Below, in pieces: positions 6,524 through 14,939 of a stretch of 54,521 bases of DNA; positions within the stretch are counted from its first letter, which is position 1; each line of letters begins with the position of its first letter. The stretch is from a virus: the IMG/VR virus record IMGVR_UViG_3300030202_003460, positions 1 to 54,521 of that record; one strand, 5' to 3'. The notes under the pieces are model-generated. The model searched no databases. It was not told the DNA's origin and saw nothing but the letters and a program-made list of their open reading frames with translations. The translations under genes and the position numbers were made by a program.

Positions 6524-7155
6524 TAAAGCTTAAAGACATATTAAGAGAAGTTGGCGAAGCCAATATTAAACCTAGCGCTTGGAGTAAGACTGCAGGCGAA
6601 ACCCCTCAACAATTCAAATCGAACATGAATAACCCAGCATTGGAAGTCGATCTATATGGGCATGACACCATCAATGTTTACGAATTCACTACAGATAAAG
6701 GAACTCGATATCGAGTAGATATTCAAATTGAGTATTATATGCAGAAAGTTGGGATCACCGAGAATCCACAATTAGAGGCCGAAGTGGATTTCACAACGGT
6801 AGATGATCAATCGGTAGCTCAAGCCATGACAGCAACAAATTTGCATGAACAATACGCAGTAATGTCCACTGTAACAGATATAGTTATCTCATGGTTAAAT
6901 GAATGGGATAAAACATTGTATTTCAATTCGATTAAAATTGACCCTATCGACGATGAAATAAAAGATTTCGATCCGCTCAATCGACGCACACAAAATAAAA
7001 GGGGAAAACTATATCATGCATATTTGCAAAAACAATTATCGAAACTCAACAAACAATATCAAATTCAAATAAAACACAATGTGTTTTTTATCGTACCAAC
7101 GTACCCAAAGCCTGGTAATGTGGAATATGATTTTACTGGTATAGTAGACAAATGA
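6520..7155 (+). CDS. Unknown protein with capsid-targeting-like tag, 211 aa
   Basis: It begins MIKLKDILRE, with a predicted L-R-E cleavage site after residue 10. The rest is mixed alpha/beta with a strand pair (TRYRVDIQIEYYMQKVGI) and a basic C-terminal half. No family recognised. It overlaps its neighbours at both ends by ATGA, so three tagged genes (5876-7850) form one translational unit. Confidence 0.75.
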   Translation: MIKLKDILREVGEANIKPSAWSKTAGETPQQFKSNMNNPALEVDLYGHDTINVYEFTTDKGTRYRVDIQIEYYMQKVGITENPQLEAEVDFTTVDDQSVAQAMTATNLHEQYAVMSTVTDIVISWLNEWDKTLYFNSIKIDPIDDEIKDFDPLNRRTQNKRGKLYHAYLQKQLSKLNKQYQIQIKHNVFFIVPTYPKPGNVEYDFTGIVDK

Positions 7156-7850
7156 TAAAACTCAAAGACATATTGCTAGAAAGATTAGGCGGCGAGCGTA
7201 CACGAAAACAAATGATATTAGCTGTATCCCGGGATATCATTAATGCATTTAAAGCAGGTAAAACTAAACTAAAAGATCGATTTGAATTGTATTTGGCGGC
7301 TACCAATTGGGAAACCAAAGCCGAAGTCTTTTTAGATGTTTCATTCCTGCAACTTCCGCCATCGTCTGGAATCGCTTTTTCAATAGGCGCAGGAATGGAT
7401 CCTCGCAAAGGGGTTGACACCCTAGACATATTAATTGAATATGATCCGGCCGAGTTTCCTAAATCCATGTCGGCTCTAGTTGCCGAAGTTAAAGAAGTAT
7501 TAGAGCATGAACTAGAACATGTTGGACAACAAGGGTTTGAACGCATGTATGTGCAATCTAATAGATATACCGAACCTTTAACATATCCCGCAGAAGCACC
7601 CCAAGCCCCAACACATTATTTGTATTTGGTTTCCAATACCGAAGTACCGGCATATGTTAAAGGCTTATTAAAGCGTGCCAAAGTGAAGCGTATTTCCTTT
7701 GACGAAGCATTAGAAGAATACCATATGGAAAATCAAGCTGTGTTTCAAAGACATAATACCCCATGGGACAAGGTTAAAGAAGTTTGGGTAAAATGGTATC
7801 AACAAAACAAAGATAAGCCTGGATCACAATTAAAGCAGACGAAAAGTTAG
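7152..7850 (+). CDS. Tagged zincin-like putative metallopeptidase, 232 aa
   Basis: It begins MIKLKDILLE (tag, L-L-E site). A helix at about residues 112-126 carries HELEH (H119, E120, H123), the zincin HExxH signature, right after a beta-type region. A third metal ligand is likely an E/H in the C-terminal helices (SFDEALEEYHMENQ) but cannot be fixed by eye. Predicted role: a packaged zinc-dependent peptidase or maturation enzyme. An HExxH can occur by chance, so the enzyme call is moderate. Last gene of the tagged triplet, facing a convergent minus-strand gene. Confidence 0.65.
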   Translation: MIKLKDILLERLGGERTRKQMILAVSRDIINAFKAGKTKLKDRFELYLAATNWETKAEVFLDVSFLQLPPSSGIAFSIGAGMDPRKGVDTLDILIEYDPAEFPKSMSALVAEVKEVLEHELEHVGQQGFERMYVQSNRYTEPLTYPAEAPQAPTHYLYLVSNTEVPAYVKGLLKRAKVKRISFDEALEEYHMENQAVFQRHNTPWDKVKEVWVKWYQQNKDKPGSQLKQTKS

Positions 7851-7882
7851 TAAGACCTGAAAGGGCGTACTACCGTACTAAC
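7846..7882. other. Weak inverted repeat between convergent genes
   Basis: GTTAGTA (7846-7852) and TACTAAC (7876-7882) are complementary and span the stops of the two convergent genes. The stem is only 7 bp with a 23-nt loop. A TTTTT lies 12 nt further on the plus strand. Bidirectional termination is possible but weakly supported. Confidence 0.3.
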
Positions 7883-8384
7883 GTTCTATTCCTTTTTCAT
7901 GGAACTTTTTAATATGATACGCGCGGAACATCCCAGCCTTATATGTATTAAAATTTTTATACATTGAATCTGCTTGAGTTTTAGTAATAATAGGCATCAT
8001 TATATTTAATTGACAAGTATCTGTATGTTCCGCTTCTAAATAAAAATGAGCTAATTCATGATATGTTACAATCCATATTAAAGAAGTATCTGCATTCATT
8101 TTAGCACTATCGATAAAAATAAATCCTATATCTGAATAACATAAGCCCCAAATCGATTCTGGCAATGCATTATATTTCAATAATAATAATTGTTTTTGGT
8201 AAAATAAATCATGTACCCCATATCGTTTAGCGTCTTTAAAGAACTCATTTCGGATATCATATAATTGTGGATCAATACGATCTGCAGGGCTAAATATGTA
8301 TGTTATAGGTTGATTATCTTGTTTTACCGATGAACTACATGCAATAAACACTATAATTATAATAAGTAATATTTTATTTTTCAT
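7878..8384 (-). CDS. Lipoprotein metallopeptidase-like protein (metzincin-like), only minus-strand gene
   Basis: Type II signal peptide: MKNK, hydrophobic LLIIIIVFIA, lipobox cysteine C16, then SSS. The mature part has HELAH (residues 109-113), a further H120, and NIMMP (127-131), which looks like the Met-turn of metzincins. The H113-H120 gap is one residue longer than the classical HExxHxxGxxH. Predicted: a zinc peptidase anchored to the host envelope. It is transcribed opposite to all other genes in the window. Its upstream region on the minus strand contains TATAAATA and a TATAAT 14 nt from the ATG. It may be a moron acting on the host surface (exclusion or lysis); function inferred only. 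Confidence 0.75.
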   Translation of the reverse strand: MKNKILLIIIIVFIACSSSVKQDNQPITYIFSPADRIDPQLYDIRNEFFKDAKRYGVHDLFYQKQLLLLKYNALPESIWGLCYSDIGFIFIDSAKMNADTSLIWIVTYHELAHFYLEAEHTDTCQLNIMMPIITKTQADSMYKNFNTYKAGMFRAYHIKKFHEKGIER

Positions 8385-8421
8385 GGGGTTCGTTTATTAT
8401 ATATATGTTTTTAATATGCTA

Positions 8422-8434
8422 ATATTTATATTAA
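8422..8434 (+). promoter_or_regulatory. Late-promoter motif
   Basis: ATATTTATATTAA lies 12 nt before the ATG at 8447. On the minus strand the same bases read TATAAATA, upstream of the divergent lipoprotein gene. Confidence 0.55.
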
Positions 8435-8446
8435 AGAGAAATTACT

Positions 8447-9283
8447 ATGCCAATTGATTGGAAAATATTTACACAAAGACCTTATATAAAAAGTTTATCG
8501 CTTGAAGAGCAAATGCGACTTTTTTCTATAGCAAATGAGAAATCTATTAAATTGCGAGAATCTAGTTTCAAAGACTTTGCAAATTCAAATTCTACATCCC
8601 AAGGGGCTGCTGGCGGGGAACAAAAAAGTAGTACATCCTTTACTAATATATATTCATTAAATTTTGACGGTAATGATGATATAGTTGATACCCCTTCAAT
8701 AGATTTAGGCTTAGAAAATACTATTTCATTTTGGGCGAAACGAAATACTGGCACAAATTTTAACGGAATGGTTTGGGGTGGAGTAGCACAATCTAATTAC
8801 TATGTTATATATTTAAATACTTCTAATAGACTTCAGTACAGAGTTGGCAGCGGCGCTGAGACATTTACTGACAGTGATATTATTTCGGCAATTTCTTCTA
8901 ATGACTGGTTTCATTGTGCTTTGGTTAGAAATAACTCAGGTGCAGATGTTTTATGTTATATAAATGGAGAGTTAAAACAAACTAAAACAAATATCGTAGG
9001 AAGTGGAGATAACACAATACTTCAAAAAATTGGCGGAAGAAGTTTAGATGATTTTGAAATCGAAGGAAATTTAGATGAAATGGCTGTTTGGCCAACAGCA
9101 TTAAATGAAAGTGATATAATTTCAATTTACAATGAAGGTACTCCAAATGATATAAGTTCACTTTCTCCTTTATCATGGTATAGGTTTGAAAAAGGAACAG
9201 GTACCACTGCAATAGACTCTGGCACTGCAGGAAATACTGGAACTATTAATGGAGCTACATATGAAGAAAATGTACCAGTATAG
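8447..9283 (+). CDS. Virion protein with conserved N-terminal anchor and LamG-like domain, 278 aa
   Basis: Residues 1-60 are nearly the same as the N-terminus of the protein at 11649 (WKIFTQRPYIKSLSLEEQ, ANEKSIKLRE, FANSNS-SQGAAG). Residues about 70-275 form a concanavalin/LamG-like fold (YSLNFDGNDDIVDTPS, ISFWAKRN, WFHCALVRN, CYINGELKQT, LDEMAVWPTALNESDI). LamG domains in phage tails bind glycans or decorate the particle. The shared N-terminus probably docks to the virion while the C-terminal part varies. Confidence 0.8.
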   Translation: MPIDWKIFTQRPYIKSLSLEEQMRLFSIANEKSIKLRESSFKDFANSNSTSQGAAGGEQKSSTSFTNIYSLNFDGNDDIVDTPSIDLGLENTISFWAKRNTGTNFNGMVWGGVAQSNYYVIYLNTSNRLQYRVGSGAETFTDSDIISAISSNDWFHCALVRNNSGADVLCYINGELKQTKTNIVGSGDNTILQKIGGRSLDDFEIEGNLDEMAVWPTALNESDIISIYNEGTPNDISSLSPLSWYRFEKGTGTTAIDSGTAGNTGTINGATYEENVPV

Positions 9284-9293
9284 GAATAATTAA

Positions 9294-9476
9294 ATGGCAC
9301 ACAAAGTTTTTATACGACACACTTACATTTATAAATGTTCAAGCTGTGGTGAAGAATGGAAAATTAATGAAGCTTCTAAAATAGAAAAATTATCATGTCC
9401 TCATTGCGGTAAACATGATACTATTGACTATGTATTTGAAGACCAAAGAACAAAATATAATAAAAAATGGGAATAA
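9294..9476 (+). CDS. Small zinc-ribbon protein, 60 aa
   Basis: Two knuckles, CSSCGEEW and CPHCGKHD, about 19 residues apart, define a zinc ribbon. Partner unknown. It lies 10 nt after the LamG protein. Confidence 0.7.
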   Translation: MAHKVFIRHTYIYKCSSCGEEWKINEASKIEKLSCPHCGKHDTIDYVFEDQRTKYNKKWE

Positions 9477-9510
9477 ATTTTTAATATAAAAATAAAGGAT
9501 AAAGAATAAG

Positions 9511-11397
9511 ATGAGTAATATAGTTAATAGAGGAAATGGATTTCCTAGTCCTGGGAGTTGGCAACAATTTTGTATACGGGAAGATAATAAACAATTAACT
9601 GACGCACAACGCAAACAGAAATTTTTAAAAGAACAAGCATTGTATAATAAATACCGAGCGCCAACAATACGAAAGACTCGATCTGGAGGCTCAGGTGGCG
9701 GAGGCGGCGGAGTAGCCATAGACGGGCCGTTATCAGGAGCTGTAGTACAATCAAATGTGGGTGCAACATCAACAGATGGTGGAGGCAAATTTGTGTTACC
9801 AGGTTTTGCATCAGGAACAATTACAGTAACCGGTGGAACAGATGCAATTACAGGATTACCTTTTGAAGGAGAACTTATTGGAGATGCTCAATATAAAACA
9901 ATATCGCCTATTACTACATTTGCTCATTATTTAAAAGAAGCCTCTGCAGAAAATTCAAAAACACCAACTTTAACAATTGATGAAGCAATAACAAAAACAT
10001 TTACTGACTCATTTGATTATTTTGGTATTAGTTTGCCAATTGAAGATAAAGACATAATACTACAAAAAGATTATATTGAGGATTCAATCTTAAATAACAA
10101 TAAGATAGGAATATCTGCGCAAGCGGTAGCAACACAAATCGAAGCAATCGCGGAAACAGTAGGTGTAGCCTTAGACGGATCCCAACAAGCAGCTGCAGCT
10201 ACAAAGGCTGGAACAAGCATGGCTGAATTTTCTGAAAAGAATAGAAAAAGATCTGCATATAGAGCATTAGGTAGACAAGCAAATAAATCTCTCTCAATTG
10301 AAGTTGGTTTAATTTTAGAAGAAGTTAAATATATAGATCCTGTTAAGGGAACAGAACAATCAGGAGTCTCATTTGACAATGGTAAAGTCTTATCTGAACA
10401 ACTTGAAGCAACAAAAACGGAATTAATAGCTTTAGCTAAACAAGAACAATACACAACTAATTATCTCACAACTAGAATTCAAGCGGTTAACAGAGCTCAA
10501 AAAACTGTTATAAAAAATGAAGTAAAAACCACAGTTGAAACAGCAAAAGCTACGTTTTCAAACATAGAAACAGTATCTAACTCTAATGCAGTTAAAGATG
10601 CTTTAAAACAAATTGAAAAAGACAAGGCTAACGAAAAAACTCCTCAATTAGATGGAGCAGAGTTTAGTATTCCGCTTGGTAAAAATACTAAATTTAAACA
10701 ACTTAGAAAAAATGCAAAGTCTGGAACAAAGGAATTATTAGAATTAACTATTCCAGCAGATGAAGGTGTTGAAGAATATCATTATTTCGGAAATGCTAAA
10801 GATATGCCTCTTATACTTAAGGAGTACGAAGCAAGTTATCTAGTACAAGAATTTCCTGGAACTACTGGCCAAGCTGAAACTGGTTCTATAGTACCTGACA
10901 CTCCTCTTTTCATTGAAGTAACATCTTCTACGGCTGCAGCAGATATAGTTACAACATATACATTACAACCAACTATAGCTTCTAAAAGTGGAGCTGGAAA
11001 AAAAGTAACTTTACGATTAACACGAATTGATGAAAAGAAAACTGAGAAAGTAATAGATCATATAGTACTTTCTTCAGGAGGAACTTATGCAGCAATTTAT
11101 ACTAAAGATAGTGATAAAGGTAATCCAATAAATTATAATGCTAGTGCTTCCGAAAGTAAAGGGGGTAATATATTAACTATGTCTCCAGCTATCAAAGATA
11201 AATCATTACCACAATTTAGTTTAGGTAGATATCTTGGGGCAGAGCCGGCTACTCTTCTAGCACTAACAGAAGGAATGAAATTAGGAGGCCTAAATATTCA
11301 AAATCTAGTATTTAAAGATAAAAAGTTAAGTATATCTATTCCGGCAACAGGAGAAATAGAAAAGTCGACATTGGATATAACATTTACATTAAAATAA
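9511..11397 (+). CDS. Large structural/adhesin-like protein with carboxypeptidase-regulatory-like domain, 628 aa
   Basis: A Q/K-rich N-terminus (about 1-55) leads through a Gly-rich hinge (GGSGGGGGG) to a segment at about 70-110 (GPLSGAVVQSN ... TSTDGGGKFVLPGF-ASGTITVTGGTDA). That pattern fits the CarboxypepD_reg-like beta-sandwich found in marine phage virion proteins and Bacteroidota surface proteins. A long helical Lys/Glu-rich middle (about 120-360) and a beta-rich C-terminus follow. The domain order suggests a fibre or head decoration. No enzymatic motif seen. Confidence 0.6.
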   Translation: MSNIVNRGNGFPSPGSWQQFCIREDNKQLTDAQRKQKFLKEQALYNKYRAPTIRKTRSGGSGGGGGGVAIDGPLSGAVVQSNVGATSTDGGGKFVLPGFASGTITVTGGTDAITGLPFEGELIGDAQYKTISPITTFAHYLKEASAENSKTPTLTIDEAITKTFTDSFDYFGISLPIEDKDIILQKDYIEDSILNNNKIGISAQAVATQIEAIAETVGVALDGSQQAAAATKAGTSMAEFSEKNRKRSAYRALGRQANKSLSIEVGLILEEVKYIDPVKGTEQSGVSFDNGKVLSEQLEATKTELIALAKQEQYTTNYLTTRIQAVNRAQKTVIKNEVKTTVETAKATFSNIETVSNSNAVKDALKQIEKDKANEKTPQLDGAEFSIPLGKNTKFKQLRKNAKSGTKELLELTIPADEGVEEYHYFGNAKDMPLILKEYEASYLVQEFPGTTGQAETGSIVPDTPLFIEVTSSTAAADIVTTYTLQPTIASKSGAGKKVTLRLTRIDEKKTEKVIDHIVLSSGGTYAAIYTKDSDKGNPINYNASASESKGGNILTMSPAIKDKSLPQFSLGRYLGAEPATLLALTEGMKLGGLNIQNLVFKDKKLSISIPATGEIEKSTLDITFTLK

Positions 11398-11405
11398 GGA
11401 GCAAA

Positions 11406-11639
11406 ATGATAAATTATTTTAAATGGTTATTTGAAGAACACAAGTATGGTAAGATTAAATTCTTCTTATTCTTAATTGGAGTAACTCAATGCTTTTTTTT
11501 AACAGATAACTTTTATTATGAATATTATTATTATGATATGCCTTTATATCCTCTTATAATGGGGTACATTGCAATGTATGGGTTTACTATTGGCATTGCA
11601 TTGCAACCTTATTTAATATATAAAGATTTAAAAAAATAG
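11406..11639 (+). CDS. Two-span membrane protein, 77 aa
   Basis: Hydrophobic spans at about residues 19-33 and 47-70, separated by a tyrosine-rich loop (DNFYYEYYYYDMPLYP). The start has a GGAGCAAA leader 5 nt from the ATG. Function unknown. Confidence 0.6.
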   Translation: MINYFKWLFEEHKYGKIKFFLFLIGVTQCFFLTDNFYYEYYYYDMPLYPLIMGYIAMYGFTIGIALQPYLIYKDLKK

Positions 11640-11648
11640 GAATAAAGC

Positions 11649-12794
11649 ATGGCGCTTAATTGGAAAATATTTACGCAACGGCCGTATATAAAAAGTTTAT
11701 CACTAGAAGAACAAGTGAGATTATTTAATATAGCAAACGAGAAATCTATTAAATTGCGAGAGCAACAATTCACAGATTTTGCAAATTCAAATTCAATTTC
11801 GCAAGGCGCTGCTGGGGATGGTAAAGAAACTGCATCTTCTACTACATTACTTTTAGATGAATATGGGGATAATTCATTTATGGCTGCTTCTATGAGAAAA
11901 TTAAGGAGTGATTATACAGGCTTTGCTTTAAGAGTACAACGAAACGGTACTAACTCCGGGACAAGTTCTACCACTGATCAAGCGGATGTAAGTTTTGATT
12001 CAGAAGGTAAAGTTTCTTTAGATTCGCCAATAACAGCAGTTTCAGCTGGTGTAAATTCAACTACTCTAGGTGAGTTTGTTGCTGCTACTGGTTATACAGA
12101 TCCAGATGGTTTAGGTTCAGGATGTAATGCTAATTCCTATAGGGTTTATAATCAAGTTCCAGATGCAAATATTTTAGATGGCGATACTAATTATTTTACC
12201 GGACAAGCTTCAGAAGTTGTAGTAAATGGAGCATTATGGACAGTTACAGTTGGTGGAACTGAATTCCCTGCATTCAGAATGACTTGGAGGGAAACATTTT
12301 TAAATAATAGTCATTTTCCTTTATCGGTAACAAATAGAACACATTTTACAGTTGTAGAATATGCATCTGGAGGATATACTGAGGAAGATGTATCTTTATC
12401 AACTAGAAGGTATAATTCAGAAAGAGAAGCAGTAAGATATAATGATAGTGCAGGAACAACAAAACTAGTTACTTCTACTAGGGCAGATTTAATTACAAGT
12501 TCGAATACATTTGCAAATGGTAGTGTTAATGTAGCTGGTGTTTTACTACAAGTAGCTCCAAATGAAACTGCATATTGGATTAATAATAATAAACAAGGCT
12601 CAGTAACAAATTATGATCCAGAAACTGAGTATGGAAATATAAGTTATTGGCAGTATGACCAAGTTGCTTTTGATCATAATGTAAAAACAGATGGGCCGGA
12701 TCCTTTAGAGTTTATTTTCTACAATGATGGATTAAGCACTTCTGCTATTGAAGGAATAAATCAAAACATAATGGCATATTATAATATAACATAG
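11649..12794 (+). CDS. Virion protein sharing the N-terminal anchor of the 8447 protein, different C-terminus, 381 aa
   Basis: Residues 1-58 match the anchor of the LamG protein at 8447 at protein level and, to a high degree, in the DNA. Beyond SQGAAG the two diverge completely: here a Ser/Thr/Gly-rich beta-type body (residues about 60-381) with no LamG pattern. Sequences such as LLLDEYGDNSFMAASMRKL followed by VSFDSEGKVSLDSPI look like phage structural or cement modules. The pair looks like a reused docking module with swapped tips. Confidence 0.7.
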   Translation: MALNWKIFTQRPYIKSLSLEEQVRLFNIANEKSIKLREQQFTDFANSNSISQGAAGDGKETASSTTLLLDEYGDNSFMAASMRKLRSDYTGFALRVQRNGTNSGTSSTTDQADVSFDSEGKVSLDSPITAVSAGVNSTTLGEFVAATGYTDPDGLGSGCNANSYRVYNQVPDANILDGDTNYFTGQASEVVVNGALWTVTVGGTEFPAFRMTWRETFLNNSHFPLSVTNRTHFTVVEYASGGYTEEDVSLSTRRYNSEREAVRYNDSAGTTKLVTSTRADLITSSNTFANGSVNVAGVLLQVAPNETAYWINNNKQGSVTNYDPETEYGNISYWQYDQVAFDHNVKTDGPDPLEFIFYNDGLSTSAIEGINQNIMAYYNIT

Positions 12795-12804
12795 AAAGAA
12801 TTAA

Positions 12805-12861
12805 ATGAACAATAATCATATTGACGAATGGGATGAATGGCACCCAGATCAAAAAATATAA
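12805..12861 (+). CDS. Possible 18-aa micro-ORF
   Basis: MNNNHIDEWDEWHPDQKI, with a GAAAGAATTAA leader. It is open and plausibly translated, but too short to judge. Confidence 0.2.
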   Translation: MNNNHIDEWDEWHPDQKI

Positions 12862-12866
12862 TTAAT

Positions 12867-12895
12867 TTGGATTGTAAATAGTATTTTCTTATATT
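12867..12895 (+). promoter_or_regulatory. Sigma-70-like promoter, class C
   Basis: TTGGAT, 17-nt spacer, TATATT, followed by TATTTATAAG, which also partly matches the late motif. It lies 30 nt before the ATG at 12926. Confidence 0.5.
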
Positions 12896-12925
12896 TATTT
12901 ATAAGCCAGCAAGAAGAAAAGAAAA

Positions 12926-13348
12926 ATGATTAAATTAAAAACATTATTACCAGAAGATATTAATAACACTAATATAGATCTGCCAGCAAATGAATTTGAA
13001 TTATCAAGTTTATCATTTGACACAGTAATAAATAATTTTCCTGCAGATTATAAGGATATACAATTTAATAGAATGCAACCAGATGGTAAAGAAGGTCCTT
13101 ATTATAGTGATAGCGTAGCTTTTCCAAATGCAAATGATTCTAGTACTAGTATTGGAGATTTAAAATCATTTGAAGATTGGAAAAAAGAAGCATTACGTAA
13201 ATTTGGTAATGACACTAAAATTTTATTAGATCCTGATGCAGTTTGGTTTGATAAAGTTAAAGTAAAAAGCGACGAGTTTGACACTCAAAAAGATGCAGCA
13301 GATACAGCAAAAGCATCAATGTTAAAACAATGGGGAACCACAACATGA
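12926..13348 (+). CDS. Unknown protein with capsid-targeting-like tag, 140 aa
   Basis: It begins MIKLKTLLPE with a predicted L-P-E site. The rest is acidic with no known domain and ends KQWGTTT. The TGA overlaps the next ATG. Confidence 0.7.
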   Translation: MIKLKTLLPEDINNTNIDLPANEFELSSLSFDTVINNFPADYKDIQFNRMQPDGKEGPYYSDSVAFPNANDSSTSIGDLKSFEDWKKEALRKFGNDTKILLDPDAVWFDKVKVKSDEFDTQKDAADTAKASMLKQWGTTT

Positions 13349-13488
13349 ATTGGATAAATAGCTGGAAGTCATATAATAAAAAAAGAGTATTTGAAGTTAA
13401 TATTAGGTTAGGTAAAATAACAGTACTTGAAATTGTTACCTCCCCTAAATTAAAAGTTATGATTTTAAATTTTGGAATTGAATTATAA
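13345..13488 (+). CDS. Small hypothetical protein, 47 aa
   Basis: It starts in the ATGA overlap with the tagged gene before it. Short strands (RVFEVNIRLGKITVLEIVTS) suggest a small beta protein. Function unknown. Confidence 0.5.
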   Translation: MNWINSWKSYNKKRVFEVNIRLGKITVLEIVTSPKLKVMILNFGIEL

Positions 13489-13500
13489 TCAGGAATAAAG

Positions 13501-13836
13501 ATGGATCAAGATGTAATATTAACAATTGTAACAGCGTTAGCAGGCGCCTTAGGAATTAAAGAAATATGGAATATCTGGAAAAAGAAAATAGATATTCAAG
13601 CAAAAAAAGATTTGAGTTCGTTACATAATCAACAAAAAATTGTAACAGATGTCATTAAAGAACAACGTAATACTGTTGAAGAAATGACAAAGCGTATTAT
13701 CTTATTAGAAGAAAAAATTGAAACATTAATTAAAGAAAATATAATGTTACGAGAAAAATTAGCTCGCATGGAAGAACGATTACTTTTAAATGCAAAAAAA
13801 TCTTCTGGTAGGAAAAGAACAAAGGTAGAAAAATGA
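13501..13836 (+). CDS. Membrane-anchored coiled-coil protein, 111 aa
   Basis: An N-terminal hydrophobic segment (ILTIVTALAGALGI, about 6-19) is followed by a long heptad-rich helix (about 35-95; MTKRIILLEEKIETLIKEN) and a basic tail. The layout resembles inner-membrane spanin or holin-accessory proteins, but no lysis cassette is visible, so the role stays open. Leader AGGAATAAAG. It overlaps the next gene by ATGA. Confidence 0.6.
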   Translation: MDQDVILTIVTALAGALGIKEIWNIWKKKIDIQAKKDLSSLHNQQKIVTDVIKEQRNTVEEMTKRIILLEEKIETLIKENIMLREKLARMEERLLLNAKKSSGRKRTKVEK

Positions 13837-14243
13837 AAAAAAATATTTTAAAAGAAAACATGAAACGATTTGGTACTAAAGATATGTTAAATGAACATGC
13901 TTTAGGCCAGCTGCCATCTGAAAAGTTAATGAAAATGAAATGGAATCCATTAACTGAAGAAGAATATATCGAAGAAGAAGATGCAGGAACTTCAATTCCT
14001 GTTACTAAATTAGATGGTACCGGCGGAGATGTTAAACATGATTGTCCAAAACATGTAGTTCATGAAGTAACATTTGTTCCAGGTGAAGTAGTAGGACATT
14101 CCTTAAATGCTAAAGGCGAAGTTAATTTTATTGATGTTGATTATGGTACGGGTAAGATATATGAAAATTTACCAATATCAAATTTTAAAATTGTAGAATC
14201 TAGATCTCATACACATGAAGTAAAAGAAGAGCCAAAAAAGTGA
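13833..14243 (+). CDS. Phage protein with KENMKRFGTKxxLNE N-terminus, 136 aa
   Basis: The N-terminus (ILKENMKRFGTKDMLNE) ends in an L-N-E site and resembles a second type of N-terminal signature I recall from marine T4-like proteins. The middle carries DCPKHVVHEV and a beta-rich domain, and the C-terminus is charged. It overlaps neighbours on both sides. Possibly another packaged or head-associated protein. Confidence 0.6.
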   Translation: MKKNILKENMKRFGTKDMLNEHALGQLPSEKLMKMKWNPLTEEEYIEEEDAGTSIPVTKLDGTGGDVKHDCPKHVVHEVTFVPGEVVGHSLNAKGEVNFIDVDYGTGKIYENLPISNFKIVESRSHTHEVKEEPKK

Positions 14244-14749
14244 TCAAACTCAAAGACATATTAGAGCAATCATTACCAGACGTACCAATGAGTCCAGGCT
14301 TTAAGCCAACAGAAACATATTCAAGAGAAATACCAGAACAATTTTTACGATTCTATAATAATGATGGTGGAAATAAAAAAGGTAGATTTATTGATATGGC
14401 TGAGCAATTGGTTAAAACATACGATGATCCTCAAATACAACAAGCTTTAGAAAAAATTGATGACGTTTCTGCAGAACTACAAGAATTAATGGATCCACAA
14501 TCAACAGCTGATTCGGGCCATTCAATTAAATCACCACAAGACAAACATGCTAATTCAACAGTATGGAAATATCTAGACGATATTCATGAAACAGTTAATG
14601 TAATAATTAATAACACAACATTTGATGGCTGGCCACTAGAAACTACTGTTGCTGAATTAGACGGATTATATATTGATCTAGAAGAATTAAAAAATATATA
14701 TTCTTCAAACTATGGTGCCAAGCCAAACCAAAAGTCTCCAGGATTCTAA
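14240..14749 (+). CDS. Unknown protein with capsid-targeting-like tag, GTG start, 169 aa
   Basis: It reads (M)IKLKDILEQS, with an I-L-E site after residue 9. The start is GTG, overlapping the previous TGA (GTGA). Choosing it keeps the tag intact. The body is acidic and helical with no known domain. Confidence 0.7.
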   Translation: MIKLKDILEQSLPDVPMSPGFKPTETYSREIPEQFLRFYNNDGGNKKGRFIDMAEQLVKTYDDPQIQQALEKIDDVSAELQELMDPQSTADSGHSIKSPQDKHANSTVWKYLDDIHETVNVIINNTTFDGWPLETTVAELDGLYIDLEELKNIYSSNYGAKPNQKSPGF

Positions 14750-14779
14750 ATAAGTTATATCTTAAAGATATAAACTATT

Positions 14780-14920
14780 ATGCCACACTATAAATTTTCA
14801 AAACACGTATTAACAATTATCTGCGGATATTGCGAACACAAATGGACTATAATATCATGCCCAGTAAAAATAGCATGCCCTAAATGCAAAAAAGAAGACG
14901 TATTACAGGCTAAATTATAA
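14780..14920 (+). CDS. Small zinc-ribbon protein, 46 aa
   Basis: Knuckles CGYC and CPKC lie 16-17 residues apart, with a further C between them (SCPVKIACPKC). It resembles half a zinc ribbon as seen in transcription-related phage proteins. No partner can be named. Confidence 0.6.
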   Translation: MPHYKFSKHVLTIICGYCEHKWTIISCPVKIACPKCKKEDVLQAKL

Positions 14921-14926
14921 TATACT

Positions 14927-14939
14927 ATATTTATATAAA
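14927..14939 (+). promoter_or_regulatory. Late-promoter motif abutting a start codon
   Basis: ATATTTATATAAA directly precedes the ATG at 14940. Confidence 0.5.

Noticed and set aside
13501-13836. Firm call as a spanin or holin
   Set aside because: Only the general membrane-plus-coiled-coil layout is seen. No partner lysis gene is recognisable nearby.
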